64,000 nucleotides of DNA from Microglena sp. YARC (taxonomy: Eukaryota; Chlorophyta; Chlorophyceae; Chlamydomonadales; Chlamydomonadaceae), in assembly GCA_022414725.1 (NCBI GenBank), contig CM039462.1, positions 16,491,666 to 16,555,665 of the forward strand, written 5' to 3'. The position numbers and the translations under genes are program-made. The notes under the pieces were generated by a model, which saw only the letters and a program-made list of their open reading frames with translations, was not told the origin of the DNA and made no database searches. This document shows, one piece after another, positions 18,926-30,859 of the stretch (position 1 is the stretch's first letter; each line of letters opens with the position of its first letter).

Positions 18926-19933
18926 ATGATTGATGCAGAGATAAGACACCGCGCGGTTGTTCACTACAAATACTATAATCGTAGTTTGAGGAAAGTTAGT
19001 TTGCTGTACAAAGTATCAAAATCATCACTCCAACGTTGGGTCACCAAAGCCAATATAAAACATCATCGGAAGAAAAGGGTGAGTGTCATTACAGAAGATA
19101 TCAAGGCTGCTATAAAACAACTGATTGACTCCAATCCCTTCTTGACAATGTCTCAGCTTGCAGAGGGTGTGACTTCTCTGTCCTCTGTCAAGATGTCTCC
19201 AAAAACTTGTGGACGCTACACACGCAAACTTGGTTACACCCGCAAGCGCGCATACAAAAGAGTTCGGCACAAGAATGACCACAAATCTTCTGTCGACCGT
19301 TTTTGTAAGGAGTATTTAGCCGTTCCGACATCGGATTTGTTAAGCATCGATGAGGCGGGTTTTTACATTGGTGACACATGTCGCAGAGGGTACTGTCAAC
19401 GCGGCAAACGTTTAAATATCCAAATTTCTAGGACATTGCGAATGTCCAAATTGACACTAATTGCTGCCGTTTATGCTAAAGGTATCGTTCATTACAAGAT
19501 CCTTGATCACAATTGCAAGAAAGTCGACTTTGTACAGTTTGTATCTGAGTTACATGTACAGCAGGGTACAGTCGCTGTCCTTGACAATATCCAGTTCCAT
19601 CATTCAAAGGAGACGATTTCTATGTTCGATTCTGTAGGAATACGACCACTCTTTGTACCTCCTTACAGTCAAGAGTTTAACGCTATTGAGAATGTCTTTA
19701 GTTTGCTCAAGCGAAAATATCGCTGCATGTGCCCAATAATTCCAGATGTAGCAGATATATTTGATTACAGTAACGCTTTGAAAAGGATTATTGATGCGCA
19801 CGATGTTAGCCATCAGTTTGACTTTTCAGGGTACTTTGAACATGTAAATTCAGTGTCTTTAGATGCCTTGAGTTTTTTGTGTCAATCACCTGAAGACAGT
19901 ATCTGTATTGACAAGATCGGTTACAAATCTTGA
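18926..19933 (+). CDS. IS630/Tc1-mariner-like DDE transposase
   Basis: An intact 335-residue protein from ATG 18926. The N-terminus holds a helix-turn-helix (KVSLLYKVSKSSLQRWV). The catalytic DDE triad is visible as SIDEAGF, then AVLDNIQFHHS, then PPYSQEFNAIENVFSLLK, the spacing and PPYSxxxNxIE signature of the IS630/Tc1-mariner group. It would excise and insert DNA bounded by the short inverted ends at 16756 and 19974. It shares a short divergent spacer with the Fanzor gene. The lack of lesions, in contrast to the Fanzor partner, suggests recent arrival. Confidence 0.9.
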   Translation: MIDAEIRHRAVVHYKYYNRSLRKVSLLYKVSKSSLQRWVTKANIKHHRKKRVSVITEDIKAAIKQLIDSNPFLTMSQLAEGVTSLSSVKMSPKTCGRYTRKLGYTRKRAYKRVRHKNDHKSSVDRFCKEYLAVPTSDLLSIDEAGFYIGDTCRRGYCQRGKRLNIQISRTLRMSKLTLIAAVYAKGIVHYKILDHNCKKVDFVQFVSELHVQQGTVAVLDNIQFHHSKETISMFDSVGIRPLFVPPYSQEFNAIENVFSLLKRKYRCMCPIIPDVADIFDYSNALKRIIDAHDVSHQFDFSGYFEHVNSVSLDALSFLCQSPEDSICIDKIGYKS

Positions 19934-19974
19934 ATTGGTCAACTTTTCAGAATCCCCAAAATAGAAGGTGTCCC

Positions 19975-20313
19975 AATATCAAATGTCCCTAGCTGTATGT
20001 ACTGCGTGGACGAGGTCGTCGGCATAATGTTTGACGCGACGACGATGTCCTTATCCACCGTCAGCGTCCCGTTCACGGACAAACCTTCGCTATCCACGGT
20101 GACCCTTTTCACTCCGCCTGTGACGATACCGATGTTGTTTGTAGAGACATTGTAAATGCTTGTGTCCGTATCTTTCAAGAAAGCCAGCGTCGGAGGGTTG
20201 GAAGTTCCGGAGAGCACTCTCACCCCCTTGATGGGCGGGTGGCTATCGTTCACCATGTTCAACGTCGATGTAGACTGATTCGTGACCTCGCTTAATCGAA
20301 TAAAAGACGCCAT
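19975..20313 (-). pseudogene. Second fibre gene, 5' part
   Basis: From ATG 20313 about 110 codons encode MASFIRLSEVTNQS, then STNNIGIVTGGVKRVTVD and VVASNIMPTTSSTQY, matching the start of the intact fibre (VVSSNIVPMTNATQY). The frame runs into the inserted element and stops. The matching continuation is at 16755 downward. Confidence 0.85.
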
Positions 20314-20402
20314 TTGTATGTACAAAATGTAAAAAAAAAAAAAATGAATTCGTCAAGGTACCGCCTTTTTTTTTGAGATGTACAAGTAATAAGTAAAGTG
20401 CG

Positions 20403-23028
20403 ATGTCAGCCTCCCCCTATCCGTCAAAACCTCATACGGTATCCTCTGCACCCGCGTTCGGGAGCAATCGTCCGTTTTTGGGTCCCTGGGTTGGGGATCC
20501 AAAATTAGCATTGATTAATAATGAAGCTAAGAGTTCTTCTCCCCCATCTGCTCCGTATTCTAATGGTTCCAAGACGCAGATTCCGTTGGCATCAGGTGTG
20601 GGTGGGCAGAGAACGACGACCATTCGCAACCTTGTAAGCAAGACTTCGCTTGTGGTGGCTATCGTCGAGTCATTGAAAGCCGTTTCGTCTGCCGCCTCAG
20701 CGGAGGTCTCTAGCCGACTCTCTACCCTCATTCGCACGATCGAGGGGATTCCGCGCACGACGATGTTGCCGGACGCGACAAAGACTGCTTTGGTTGATTA
20801 TTCAGCATCGAATGCGGCAGTCTCCTCGGATGTCCTGGCCCGGTGGAAGGGTTTCTTGGATGATAAAGCTGCCTCAGTGAAGAAGATCCGCGATAGCGCG
20901 CAGAAACTGAAGGAGGTTGAGGTGTTGATCAACTCATTTGAGAGTAACTACTCTAGTTTTGTATCGATGTCCAATCCCCGGAGTGTGGGGTGGGGTGGGG
21001 TGTCCCCAGCGACATCGGATGCTTCGAAAAACCGGATGAAAGTAAACATGATCGGTATCCTGAATGACATCACGGAGAAGATCGGTGGTATAGACGATAT
21101 TTCCATAGATCCGCGTGATTTCACCCCCGCGCCGGACCAGATTGTCATGGACGATGATGTTATTTTCACCCAGTACCAGCGTCAGGTTCGCAATCTGAAG
21201 GCCAGTCTGTTAATATCGAACAAGGAACTTGCAACAGCGCTTGCAAATGCGGATAAGCCTTACAAACTCAGGGACCTTACCGAACGCAAGGGGGGTAGCA
21301 ATAAAGAAAGCGGGGATATCGATCAGTTGTTGAGTCCAGACACGTTTGTGTCCTTGGTGAAGGAGCCTTTGGACGCCACTGCGAACCTTGTCCGAGACGG
21401 TACGAACAAGATGAAAGATGAGCTCCTTACTATTGTTGATTGGCAGAATAAAACAAAGGGTCCCGCTGGAGGGGACAATATCGGTGTTCTCCAACAGCAC
21501 ATCGAGGACTTGATGTATATTTACGAGGCGACGAAGGATTTGCAGTACGTGGGTCTTCTGCTCGATGTTGATGAGGTTGTTTCTAAGTTGAAGAAGTTCT
21601 TAGATGTGGCGAAGAAAAAGCAGGGGGTTATGGATCGTTAGAAGATTGAGGATATCAGTTCTTACAAAGAGACGACGAGTTCTTCTGCGGATGCCCCCAA
21701 GTTTATTTTTGACGAGTACAACAAGTTGAAGACTCCCTCTCGTACTCGTAGTCCGACGTGGATTAAGAAGTCGGGTGGGTTGATGCACCGTCGTATTGAC
21801 GACGAATTCCTTGATACGTACGTGAACCAGTTGAGTGGTTTCTATGAGAAGATCAGTGAAAACAAGCTTCTTTCCGGTGGCATCGATAATGCCAAGGGCC
21901 AACTCATTTCTCGTTTGAGTGGGTTGGACAAGCAGGCTGCTTTGGATAGGACGACGAATGATGGGAACATGTTGTTGAATATGCAGTCCGCCCGTGAAAT
22001 GAAGGTTGCCGCTTACAAGTCATACATTTCTACCTTGCAGAATATCGTGAATACTTTTCTGGATGAGAACACGTCTTTCATTCTTGAGCAGCATCGGGAC
22101 GCCTTGGCTTACGTGATGTATTGGGATGAGAAGATGCAACAGAATCCTGAAATCGGTGACGAGCTGTCTCGGAAACTTGTTACGATGTACCTTGAAACGC
22201 GTGACAAAATCGTGGATTACATCAATGAGAGTGTGATTCAGGTGATCATATCGGATGTGGACAACACGCTGGTGGTTACGACGAATGTCACTAACGGGGC
22301 AATGATCGTGCGTTTGGACGAGAAGCAGGAGAAGATGGTTATGAAGTTGTTTGGTAATTTCATCGATTGGGTTGAGAAGAAGGGGAATCGGATTGTAGAC
22401 GTGCACATTCGGGGCACGTTGTCATGGGTTGACGTGTTGATGTCCCAGGTGTTTCTGGTATCGTACGTGATCAAGGTCGTTCGTGTTTTCTTCATGTGGA
22501 TGTCTTTGCGGTTTGCGTACTTTATGTTTCAGCGTCGGATCGAGAGCGATCCTACGACGTCGTACTCTCAGAATCCTCCATCCCCTTCGTATTTTGTTGC
22601 CTTGTTTTTATTGTTTGACCTTGCATTCAATGCTTTGTTGTTCGTAGTCCTTTTGATTGTTGACTGGTTGCTTTCGGATCCTGTGGATCCGATGATCAAA
22701 CGCAATCTTTGGGTTGCCATTGTGGTTGACTATTGCGTGTCTAATGTTGTAATGAGCATTCTTGCTGTTTCGATCGGGTTGGTCGTGAAAGATAAGAGGT
22801 TCTTCAGGTACAGGTATGACCCATTGATAGGGATGCGTGCAATGAAGGACATTTTGTTCAACACCTTTATCGTTATATTGTCTATTCCGTTTTCCGTCTG
22901 GTCGTTGAATAAACTCGACAAGGAATTATGTTACATAATATCCCGAGTCCCCCAAAATCCTCTTGTATGTGTTTATCTTCTACACTTCGCTCGACACTGC
23001 GTTCTGTAAAGAACCTGTCAGCTTGTAA
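20403..23028 (+). pseudogene. Large membrane protein with internal TAG and 3' frameshift
   Basis: One frame from ATG 20403 to 22930 is interrupted only by a TAG at 21639-21641. On both sides the composition is the same (Lys/Asp/Ser-rich helical protein), so the stop looks like a nonsense change. The first 650 residues are soluble and helical. About six hydrophobic segments follow from 22400 (VDVLMSQVFLVSYVI, YFVALFLLFDLAFNALLFVV and others). Near 22945 another frame takes over and encodes a last membrane segment (KILLYVFIFYTSLDTAFCK) ending at 23026-23028. Unknown family; the layout (long soluble part, C-terminal membrane bundle) would fit a virion membrane protein. Confidence 0.65.
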
Positions 23029-23283
23029 TCAATTTTGCGTCCTACCACAACTTCCAGTTTGCAATATTTCTCTGGCCTCGCAAGAATTCCGGGGCGGATT
23101 GGGTACATTGTAAAGCAATTGTGGATGTTAATGGCCGCCGTCCAGCAAAGAAACCTCCTTTCATGACGCATTGCACATCAACAAAGACCCCGTGTTCTTT
23201 TGGGCCACGGTACCGGGGAAGAGGCGTGGCTTAAGTGCGGCTGGTCCTTCAATGGACACTCTCGAAAGTACCGACAAAAGAAG

Positions 23284-24339
23284 TCAATACTTCTTCATGT
23301 TGTTGGTGTTGAGTGACTTGAACATTTCGGCCATGAAATCACCCATTCCTGGTGGCATCATCGGGGCGTTCCCGGCATTGTTGTGATTGTTCTTTCTTGT
23401 TGATGTCGAAATCGATTAATCGAGATTCTTGCTCTTGCTCTTGTTGTTCTTGTTTGCGTTGGCGAAGGAGTTACATTTCCCGAAGGATGACATGATGCCC
23501 ATCGCCTCGCCTACCAAGTTTGCGTCTCCGTTAGCCATTTTTTGTTGGATCTTTGAACTAACTGAGCTGACTATGTTTCCGAGGAGCCCATTGTTTTCGA
23601 ATAGTTTTAATAAATCGAGTTGTCCGTTACCACCATCTCCTCCTGAGAGCGATTCCGCAATACTGGATATGTCGATATCGTTTGCGATTTCCTTTGCGAT
23701 TTTCCCTATCTTGCTGTTACCGCCCATTAGCGCCTGGAAGACCGCGTCCATGCCTTCTGTACCATCATCATTGCCTTCTGTACCATCATCATTGCCGTCA
23801 TCATCCTTCGCGACTTCGTTTGCTAATCTCTTGAGCATCTCTCGTACATCCAGGTTGTCTATGTCGTCACCTATGAAATTACTGGCGCAGGTCTTAGTAT
23901 TGGTATTTTTATCATTATTATCACCATCATCATTAGCCTTTTGCTGGATTTTTGATATGTTGTCTAGGACCACTTTCACGAGTGCTTCTCCATCTAGTGT
24001 CTTCGTTGGGTCATCAATCTTAGTCCATGTGAGGCACAGTGTTGCTAGGACTGTGAGGTACACTCGCACCTTGCTCTTGTCTTGTGTGGACGTTGCGATA
24101 GCTAGGGCCCTACCTGCACTGATTCCAGGATAGAACTCGAAGGAGTCGTGCACGGTCTTAAGTTTCTCTTGATCCATGTTTGTGGCCGCTCTGCGTATTG
24201 CTGCGTCCTCTTCCGTTGAGGCATGGTTAGTTGATTCCTCTTGACCGGCCGTCTTGTCGAAATCCTGCAGTTCCGCAAGAAGATCTGTGGAGTACCTGTT
24301 GTACACTAGGGAGAGCTGCCTGTTGTGTGTAGCTGACAT
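23284..24339 (-). pseudogene. Asp/Asn-rich hypothetical protein with in-frame TAA
   Basis: From ATG 24337-24339 the frame encodes 307 residues to TAA 23416-23418 and then stays open for 43 more codons (NNAGNAPMMPPGMGDFMAEM and on) to TGA 23284-23286. The extra tail looks coding, so the TAA is probably a nonsense change close to the end that leaves most of the protein intact. Residues 1-130 are helical. An acidic segment with a duplicated DDGTEGN unit follows, then a Gly/Ser/Ile-rich region with IGKIAKEIANDI. No recognised family. It diverges from a small gene at 24460-24825. Confidence 0.55.
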
Positions 24340-24459
24340 ATTGTTTGGTGTTTTACTACTTTCACGTGTTGGAAAAAGTGGATTTTCCAAACGCACTCCA
24401 CATAGACGGTATAAAGAATCTTCGATAACAAAAATACAAATAGGATACGATCGCATCCT

Positions 24460-24825
24460 TTGATTACGTTTTTTGAGCGTCTCCGCAAGTTGTGGTTGGT
24501 TGAGAAGCGTGCAGGGGCTTCTTCGTCATCTTCTGGCATTGAAACAGGGAGTCGCGACGTGGACATGGTTGAAGACGCGACTGCGGTTTCTATCGGTAAC
24601 TCTTTGGAGATTATGACTGCTCGGAACCAAGTTTTGCGTAGTGTGATCAATGTTTTGAAGGGCGTTATTGAGGACGTTACATGTCCTAATGCGACTGGCA
24701 CAGAGAAGTTGCAGATGGTCGTGAAGGGCATGTTTTCATTGATCGATAGCGGACGCGATGACATTGCGTGCGATGACATTGCGTGCGATGTCACCTCCCC
24801 CATCTTCGTGAACAATGTTGATTAA
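24460..24825 (+). CDS. Small hypothetical protein, start unclear
   Basis: A 121-codon frame (ITFFERLRKLWLVEKR to VTSPIFVNNVD) with coding-like composition and a duplicated DDIACD unit near the end. There is no ATG at the 5' end; the first is at 24565, which would give an 86-residue protein and drop the conserved-looking N-terminus. Either the start was mutated or only the shorter form is made. Unknown function. Confidence 0.4.
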   Translation: MITFFERLRKLWLVEKRAGASSSSSGIETGSRDVDMVEDATAVSIGNSLEIMTARNQVLRSVINVLKGVIEDVTCPNATGTEKLQMVVKGMFSLIDSGRDDIACDDIACDVTSPIFVNNVD

Positions 24826-24903
24826 TTTTGAATGGAATGGATTGGATTGTGTGTAAAGAATTGACTCCTCCAACATACAAAATAAAAACAAACAAATTGT
24901 AAG

Positions 24904-26155
24904 ATGAAGAATCCTTCTAATTCCAAGACTGACGGTGATCTACGGTCCGAGTTCCGTTCCTTCTCATTATCAGAGGGTGTTAGTGAGAGCTCTATCTCCA
25001 ACTACCTTAACCGATTGTCTACTTTGGAAACATCTGTGTTCCCTGAATTGAGCTTGGATATAATAGTTCTTGGCGGACGTTCTGTTGTGAAGAAGTCATC
25101 TCCGAAGAAGTCTCTGGTGGTATCATCATCTCCAAAGAATTCATCTTTCACAACGGTAGTTGACATGGACGCTGCGTACGACGTGTTGCGTGTGCGTTAC
25201 TCTAACATGTCTACGCGACGTAACTTTTTGACCGCCATATTGGCCTTTCTGCGGTACACTCCTTCATTACGTGACGACCCCCGCGCTGCATCTGCACGTG
25301 CTCGTTGGACAGAATTTCACGGACATGCTCGCGCGTTTCAAGAGTCTCGTTACAAACAGCACATGCCTTCGGAGCGGCAACTCGAGAAGTACGTCGGCCT
25401 CGACCAAATCGATTCCAAGTACCAAGAGCTGAAGGGCGGAGATGTTACTAACACTACTCTTCAAGATTCCCTTGACATTTTGTTGTTGTCATTCGTCCTT
25501 TCGATGCCTCCTAAACGCGCTGACATGGGAGCTTTGCGCATCTACGAGGACACGGACCACTACGAGACCACTACGAGGACACGGACCACTACGAGAAAAC
25601 TACCTGGTATTGCGCCGGGCGTCTTCTGCGTCATCCATTAATGCCACCGCCTACATCGTATTGAACAAGTACAAGACGTCCGCGTCCTACGGTCGTGTCG
25701 AGACGGATCTTCCTCATAGCGCCACCGCAGACCTCCTGGACAGTCTGCGTCACTGGCCACGCGACTACGTGTTCGTGACCCGCCGCGGACACAACCGACC
25801 GTTTGCCTCGAACAATGCGTACGGACGGTGGGTGCAGAGCGTGTTTTCTTGTCTGTTCGGACGTGCGACGGGAGTGACCATGCTACGACATATTTTCATC
25901 ACTGAGAAGGTAGACCCGGGTTCGATGAACGATGACGAGCTGGAAGACAAAGCGCGTCAAATGTTGCACTCGACCGACCTGCAACGGAAGTATAACTGGG
26001 ACCGCGCGAAGATCTGCGAGACGCTCTCTCAAATGTTTGAGCAGTGTACTGGAGGTAAATTACAGACAAAATCAACGAAGAAGAGGAAGTTTCGGCTCCG
26101 TTGTTGCATCTTCCCATCAAGTAAATTCTTCCACAGGCTAAATAAATTATTATGA
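24904..26155 (+). pseudogene. Tyrosine recombinase (integrase), frameshifted by a short duplication
   Basis: The N-terminal half (ATG 24904) has a SAM-like core-binding region (SISNYLNRLSTLE, RRNFLTAILAFLRYTP) and the first catalytic Arg in PPKRADMGALRI. Near 25545-25600 a unit of about 29 bp containing GAGGACACGGACCACTAC is present twice, which shifts the frame. The catalytic domain continues in the frame ending at 26155, with NKYKTSASYG (Lys), TMLRHIFITEKV (the H-x-x-R region) and a late Tyr in LQRKYNWD. This resembles Crypton- and virophage-like recombinases of large DNA viruses. Such enzymes integrate or resolve viral DNA and could have mediated endogenisation. Confidence 0.78.
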
Positions 26156-26181
26156 ACTATTACAACCACTAAAACAAAACT

Positions 26182-29100
26182 ATGGCGACTGGGATACCTT
26201 AGGCGACATTAACGATCGCTCCATTTTCAGGATATCAGTTCACTAACTCTGCAGTTGGAGATTTGCTGATCCACGGTATCAACGGAGGCTCTTCTCAAAA
26301 GATTCTGGTAGGAACACAAAGCAATAATTATGCGCTAGTTTCGTTCGAGCAAACCGAGGTCACAGTGAGGGATGCCAAGTTGTCCATGATGAACGACTCA
26401 GGCGGAGTGCAGCTCTCCGCACAGGGGGATGTAATGTACACCACAGGGTCCATCATCCCAGCATCGACATGCAACGTGACCTTCGGATCTGATGCATCTC
26501 GATGGGAAAGTATGTACGTCAATAACTTAACCATGAGCGGCAAGGCCCTGCCGGGATCCAATGTGTCCATGTCCAATGCTACAGGTAATGCAAACATCTG
26601 GTCCTCAGGGACCTACTTGGGTGTTAACACCCCCAACCCAACCCAAGAACTTGACTTGAACGGGTCCTTCAACGTGTCATCTAACGTCACAATCAGAGAG
26701 ACGCTAGATGTCGGGCTATCAACCACCTTGCAGGACACCCTACTGGTAAATGGTTGCTGCCACCCTTTCAAATTCTCTGACTGTTTGACCGGAGCAACCC
26801 ACCTCGATAATACCCTACTGGTAACTGGTGCTGCCACCCTTTATACCAATTCTCTGACTGTTGACGGAGTCACCACCCTCGATAAACCCTACTGGTAACT
26901 GGTGCTGCCACCCTTTCAAATTCCCTAATAGTTGGCGGATCTGCCACTCTTGCCAACACTTTGTTGGTGACCGGTGCATCCACCCTCTCCAATTCTCTGA
27001 TTGTTGACGGCGCTACTACATTGGATAATACCCTAATGGTGACTGGTGATGCTGCCACCCTTTCCAATTCCTAACGGTAGGACGGTGCTACCATTTGGAC
27101 GACACCCTGCTGGTCATGGGTGCGTCCCACGTTTTCAAACGAGGTCTCTTTTCGCGAACAGTTCCACCTTCCTTTAGTAACGTGATGGTCCTCGGGCAGC
27201 TCAGCGTTGACATGGCCGGTCACCTACAATGTGAGCAACATCGTTGTCTTTGCATCGAGGAGTTGCGCAGCAACTTGCTTTGTGGAGGGTGTCCTTGCTG
27301 ACGTGCTTTAGCAACGTGTTCTTGGTGGTCAAAACCTTGATTGGCGACGACTTGACTGTCGATAGCAACGTTTTTATACAGGGGGTAACCACCCTGTCCA
27401 ACGACTTGATCGTACAGGCAACACATTCTTCCTAGGGATCTGCTGGTGGTGCGGCAGACATTCGACAGGCGCGGTCATAATCAAGATACTCTGGATGTCT
27501 AGCAACTTGGTAGTACGAAGCGAAGTCCGATCTCCAGGTGGATGGGGTGGCGTCATTCTCCCAATGACGTTTACGTGTCGAGCAACTTTGCAGTTCAAGG
27601 AGTCACCAGACATTGGGACGCACTCGAGGTGAACCGGTGCATCCACCCTCTCCAACACCCTCATTGTTGGACGAAAGCCACTATTCTCGACAATCGACGA
27701 ATACCCTGTTCAGTGACCGGGGGCATCCACCCTGTCAAAATCTGTTGACGTGTACGGTCCAGCCAGTCTTCGGAATGACCTCTTCGTCGCAGGAGCATCC
27801 ACCCTCTCCAAACACCCCTAACTGTCGACGAGGGGTGTCCACTATTCCTCGACAACTCCTGTTTGTGACCGGCGCATCCACCCTCTCCAACACCCTTCAT
27901 GTGTGGACGGTGGCCACCTTGACCCTCGACAATAACCCTTTCGTGACCGGGGAATCCACTTTGTCAAACTCTGTTGACGTGTAACGGTCCCAGCAGTCTT
28001 CGGAATGACCTCCTCGTGATGGAACGTCCCACCCTCTCCAAACCACACCCTAACTGTCGACGGTGCCACCATATTCTCGACAACTCCCTGTTTGTGACGG
28101 AGCATCCACGCTCTCCAATTTCCCTCACTGTGTCCGGAGAAGCCACTGTCGACAACTCCCTTCTGGTGATCGGGGGCATCCACTCTGTCCAATACCCTAA
28201 CTGTCGATGGTGCCACTATTCTCGGACAACTCCATGCTCGTGACTGCGCATCCACCCTCTCCAATTCCCTCACAGTGGACGGCGCCACTATTCTCGACAA
28301 TACCCTGTTAGTGACCGGGGAATCCACTCTGTCCAGCTCCGTCGACGTTAACGGCCCAGCCAGTCTTCAGAATGACCTCCTCGTGATGGGAACGTCCACC
28401 CTCTCCAATACCCTAACTGTCGACGGTGCCACTATTCTCGACAACTCCCTGTTTGTGACCGGCGCATCCACGCTCTCCAACACCCTCATTGTGTCCGGAG
28501 CAGCCACTGTCGACAACTCCCTTCTGGTGATCAGGGCATCCACTCTGTCCAACACACTAACGGTCGACGGGCCACTTGTTTCTCGACAACTCCCTGTTCG
28601 TGACCGGTGCCTCTACTTTCTCCAACACAATGGCTGTGACCAGCTCCGCAAGCTTCCTGAGCAACGTGACCATCCTTGGTGAACTGAGTGTGGACTCTAT
28701 CACTTACAACCTGAGCAACATCGTCATCTACTTGTCCGAGGAGATTCGCAGCAACTTGTTGGTGGAGGGTATCTTAGATGTGAACAGCAACTTTATGGTG
28801 GAGGGAACTAGCACGCTCTCCAACGAGCTTCACCTGTTTTCAACGGCGACCCTGTACAACGGAGGGTCCACTGTGACTCTGAGCAACTTGGGAGGATCAG
28901 CGACTCTGTCTGCAAGCTCCAACAACTTTGGTATTAACATGTTCCCTACCAGCAATGCGGAGTATACCGTAGACATTAACGGTGACATCAACTTCTGAGG
29001 TGAGATCTACCAAAATGGGGCCGTTTTCAGTGGCTGGAACTCCAACCAGTGGGGCAACTACATCAACTCGAACGCCGTATTCAGCGCCCCCTCAACCGCC

Positions 29101-30662
29101 ACCGACGCGTTGCTAGTGTACCAGTCAAACAACCTCGCATTCTCATTGAGCAACACCTCAGGCTTGGTGTCAATGTATACATCGAACAAATCCGTCGGCA
29201 TGGGCACCTCTAATCCATCGCACGAGCTAGACGTGGTGGGATCTGTGCGCGCAACTGATGGCGTCTACGTGAACAGCAACGAGTCCTTCTTCAGGGGCGT
29301 ACGATCTGACTGTGTGGCAGGAGTTGCAGGCGCTTCCGTCTTCCGCGGCAACGTGTGGGCGAGTTCTACTACCTACACAACCAGCACCGGTATACTCAAC
29401 AAGGTGCAGCTGTTGGGCAGTGGTGCAATTGTCGACAACCTCGCCTTGGAGAAATCCGTCCCTGGCACTTCAAACAGGAATCTCCCGCTTGCATGGGACG
29501 AGTTTATCACCTGCGCGGGGGGTGACGTTGTTGCCAAAAACCTTTTCACCACCGGCTCCTTGATGGTCGACGGCTCATTGTCCGTCATAGGGAGTCTGAC
29601 AGGAAATAGTGCAGTTCTTAAATCAGGTGGTCATCAGCGGAGGACATTCAACAACTTCCACACTGAACGCGGGATCAATCTCATCCAACACGACCACCGT
29701 TCTTTTCCGGTACATTACCGATGGCTTCTTCAAAACGTTGCATTGGGGTTGTCCTTTTCGAGGTCAATGGAGACACTGCCCTAAACAGTTCTCTTGCCTT
29801 GCGTTCTTAACGCTTTTTTGTTGGCGGCGCTCTTTGTTCGTTGGCTCGAACATGAACTCGAATGCTCCTTCTCTGCCTAACGCCCTTGCCCCCGAGTTTT
29901 CTAACGTTCACCTTGACGTTCAGGGTGACGTCATGATAGAGGACGGTCTGTTTGTGCGTAGAACTGCTGCTTTCGACGGGCGTGTGGGTATGGGTATTCA
30001 CGAGCCTGGCTACCCCGTGGACGTGCAGAGTAGTGTGGACGGTGTTTCCATGAACTGTTCTGCGAAGGTGATCGCCTCAGAGTTCGTTGTCTTCTCAGAC
30101 GCCCGTATCAATTGAGGCTTATGTTGCGGACGACTTGATTGAGCGTCTGTCCGTGAAGCGATTCGAGTACGTTAACACCGTGGAGCACCCTGGTTCCATG
30201 GTCGGTTTCATCGCTTAGGAGGTCGAGAGCGTGGCTCCTGATAGCGTGAGCACGACCTCGGCTTTCGTGACAGACATTTATAGCTCCCTCCCAATTGTTT
30301 CTCGTGACGACAGGGAGTGTGTGGTCTCCATATCTAATGTGTCTCTCTCCGCTGAGACGAACGCGCGCATCGTCGATGATGCAGTGCTTAAGTGCCGTGC
30401 CCAGGGTGGCGAGACCTTCTTCGTGACCGTATTGCGTCGTGAGGGTGACCTGGTGACCGTTTTGTCTTCTATCGCGATGCCTGGTATTGAGGACGAGGAC
30501 GTCCTCTTCGTGTTGGGAACACGTGTGGATGACTTCAAGATGGTTCGCAACTGATCAGATTAACGGCTATCTATCGCCGTCGCTACATTGCAGAGCCAGA
30601 ACAAGCGAATCGGCGCACTGGAGTCTGAGGTCCGCGCCCTTGTGGAGAGTCTCAAGAAGTAA
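26182..30662 (+). pseudogene. Third fibre gene with S74-type end, multiply broken
   Basis: From ATG 26182 the frame meets TAG at 26200-26202, then continues for 210 codons with the fibre N-terminal layout (SIIPASTCNVTFGSDASRW). From 26700 to 28650 it is a tandem array of about 60-bp units encoding TLLVTGASTLSNTLTVDGAT with many single-base gains and losses. The array is followed by shaft segments (28576-28998, 29110-29784) and a C-terminus with FSDARI (S74 motif). TAG 30216-30218 then stands where GFIAQEVE is expected, and two short coiled-coil segments end at 30660-30662. The colinear order shows a single former gene. Confidence 0.85.
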
Positions 30663-30730
30663 CATTTTTCTTGGATACTTGGTTGTTTGGTCCAAAAAAA
30701 AGTGCATAAGGTTTATGGGTTGGGGAAAAT

Positions 30731-30859
30731 ATGAGATCCCAAAAGACATGCAACATTCGTACGGGGATATTCTCCGGGTCTATTATTTTAGCTATCGTCA
30801 TTATTGCATTACTGATTGCATTACTCTACCAGAGGATGTTAGGGGCAAGATTATCGTGA
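30731..30859 (+). CDS. Possible 42-residue single-pass membrane protein
   Basis: From ATG 30731 a short frame has a charged start and one strong hydrophobic helix (GSIILAIVIIALLIALLYQ), then stops. Frames downstream to about 31100 also look partly coding (CFIDDIEESITNRRH), so this may be the start of a larger broken gene. Confidence 0.35.
   Translation: MRSQKTCNIRTGIFSGSIILAIVIIALLIALLYQRMLGARLS

Larger units (their letters stand above)
16756..19974. mobile_element. Composite insertion: Fanzor gene plus IS630/Tc1-type transposase
   Basis: The unit splits a fibre gene whose two halves align to the intact fibre on each side. The left end begins GGGACGCC (16756) and the right end finishes GGTGTCCC (19974), an imperfect inverted pair of at least 8 bases; a TA lies a few bases inside each end. 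It carries a divergent pair, a Fanzor-type nuclease on the minus strand and a DDE transposase on the plus strand. A second remnant with the same right end lies at 52150-52227, which supports the right boundary. A target duplication could not be fixed. Confidence 0.8.

Noticed and set aside
16756..19974. TA target duplication with ends at 16765 and 19963
   Set aside because: TA dinucleotides are present there, but the inner ends show no inverted repeat and joining the flanks does not restore the fibre frame. The GGGACRCC ends are preferred, though without a proven duplication.
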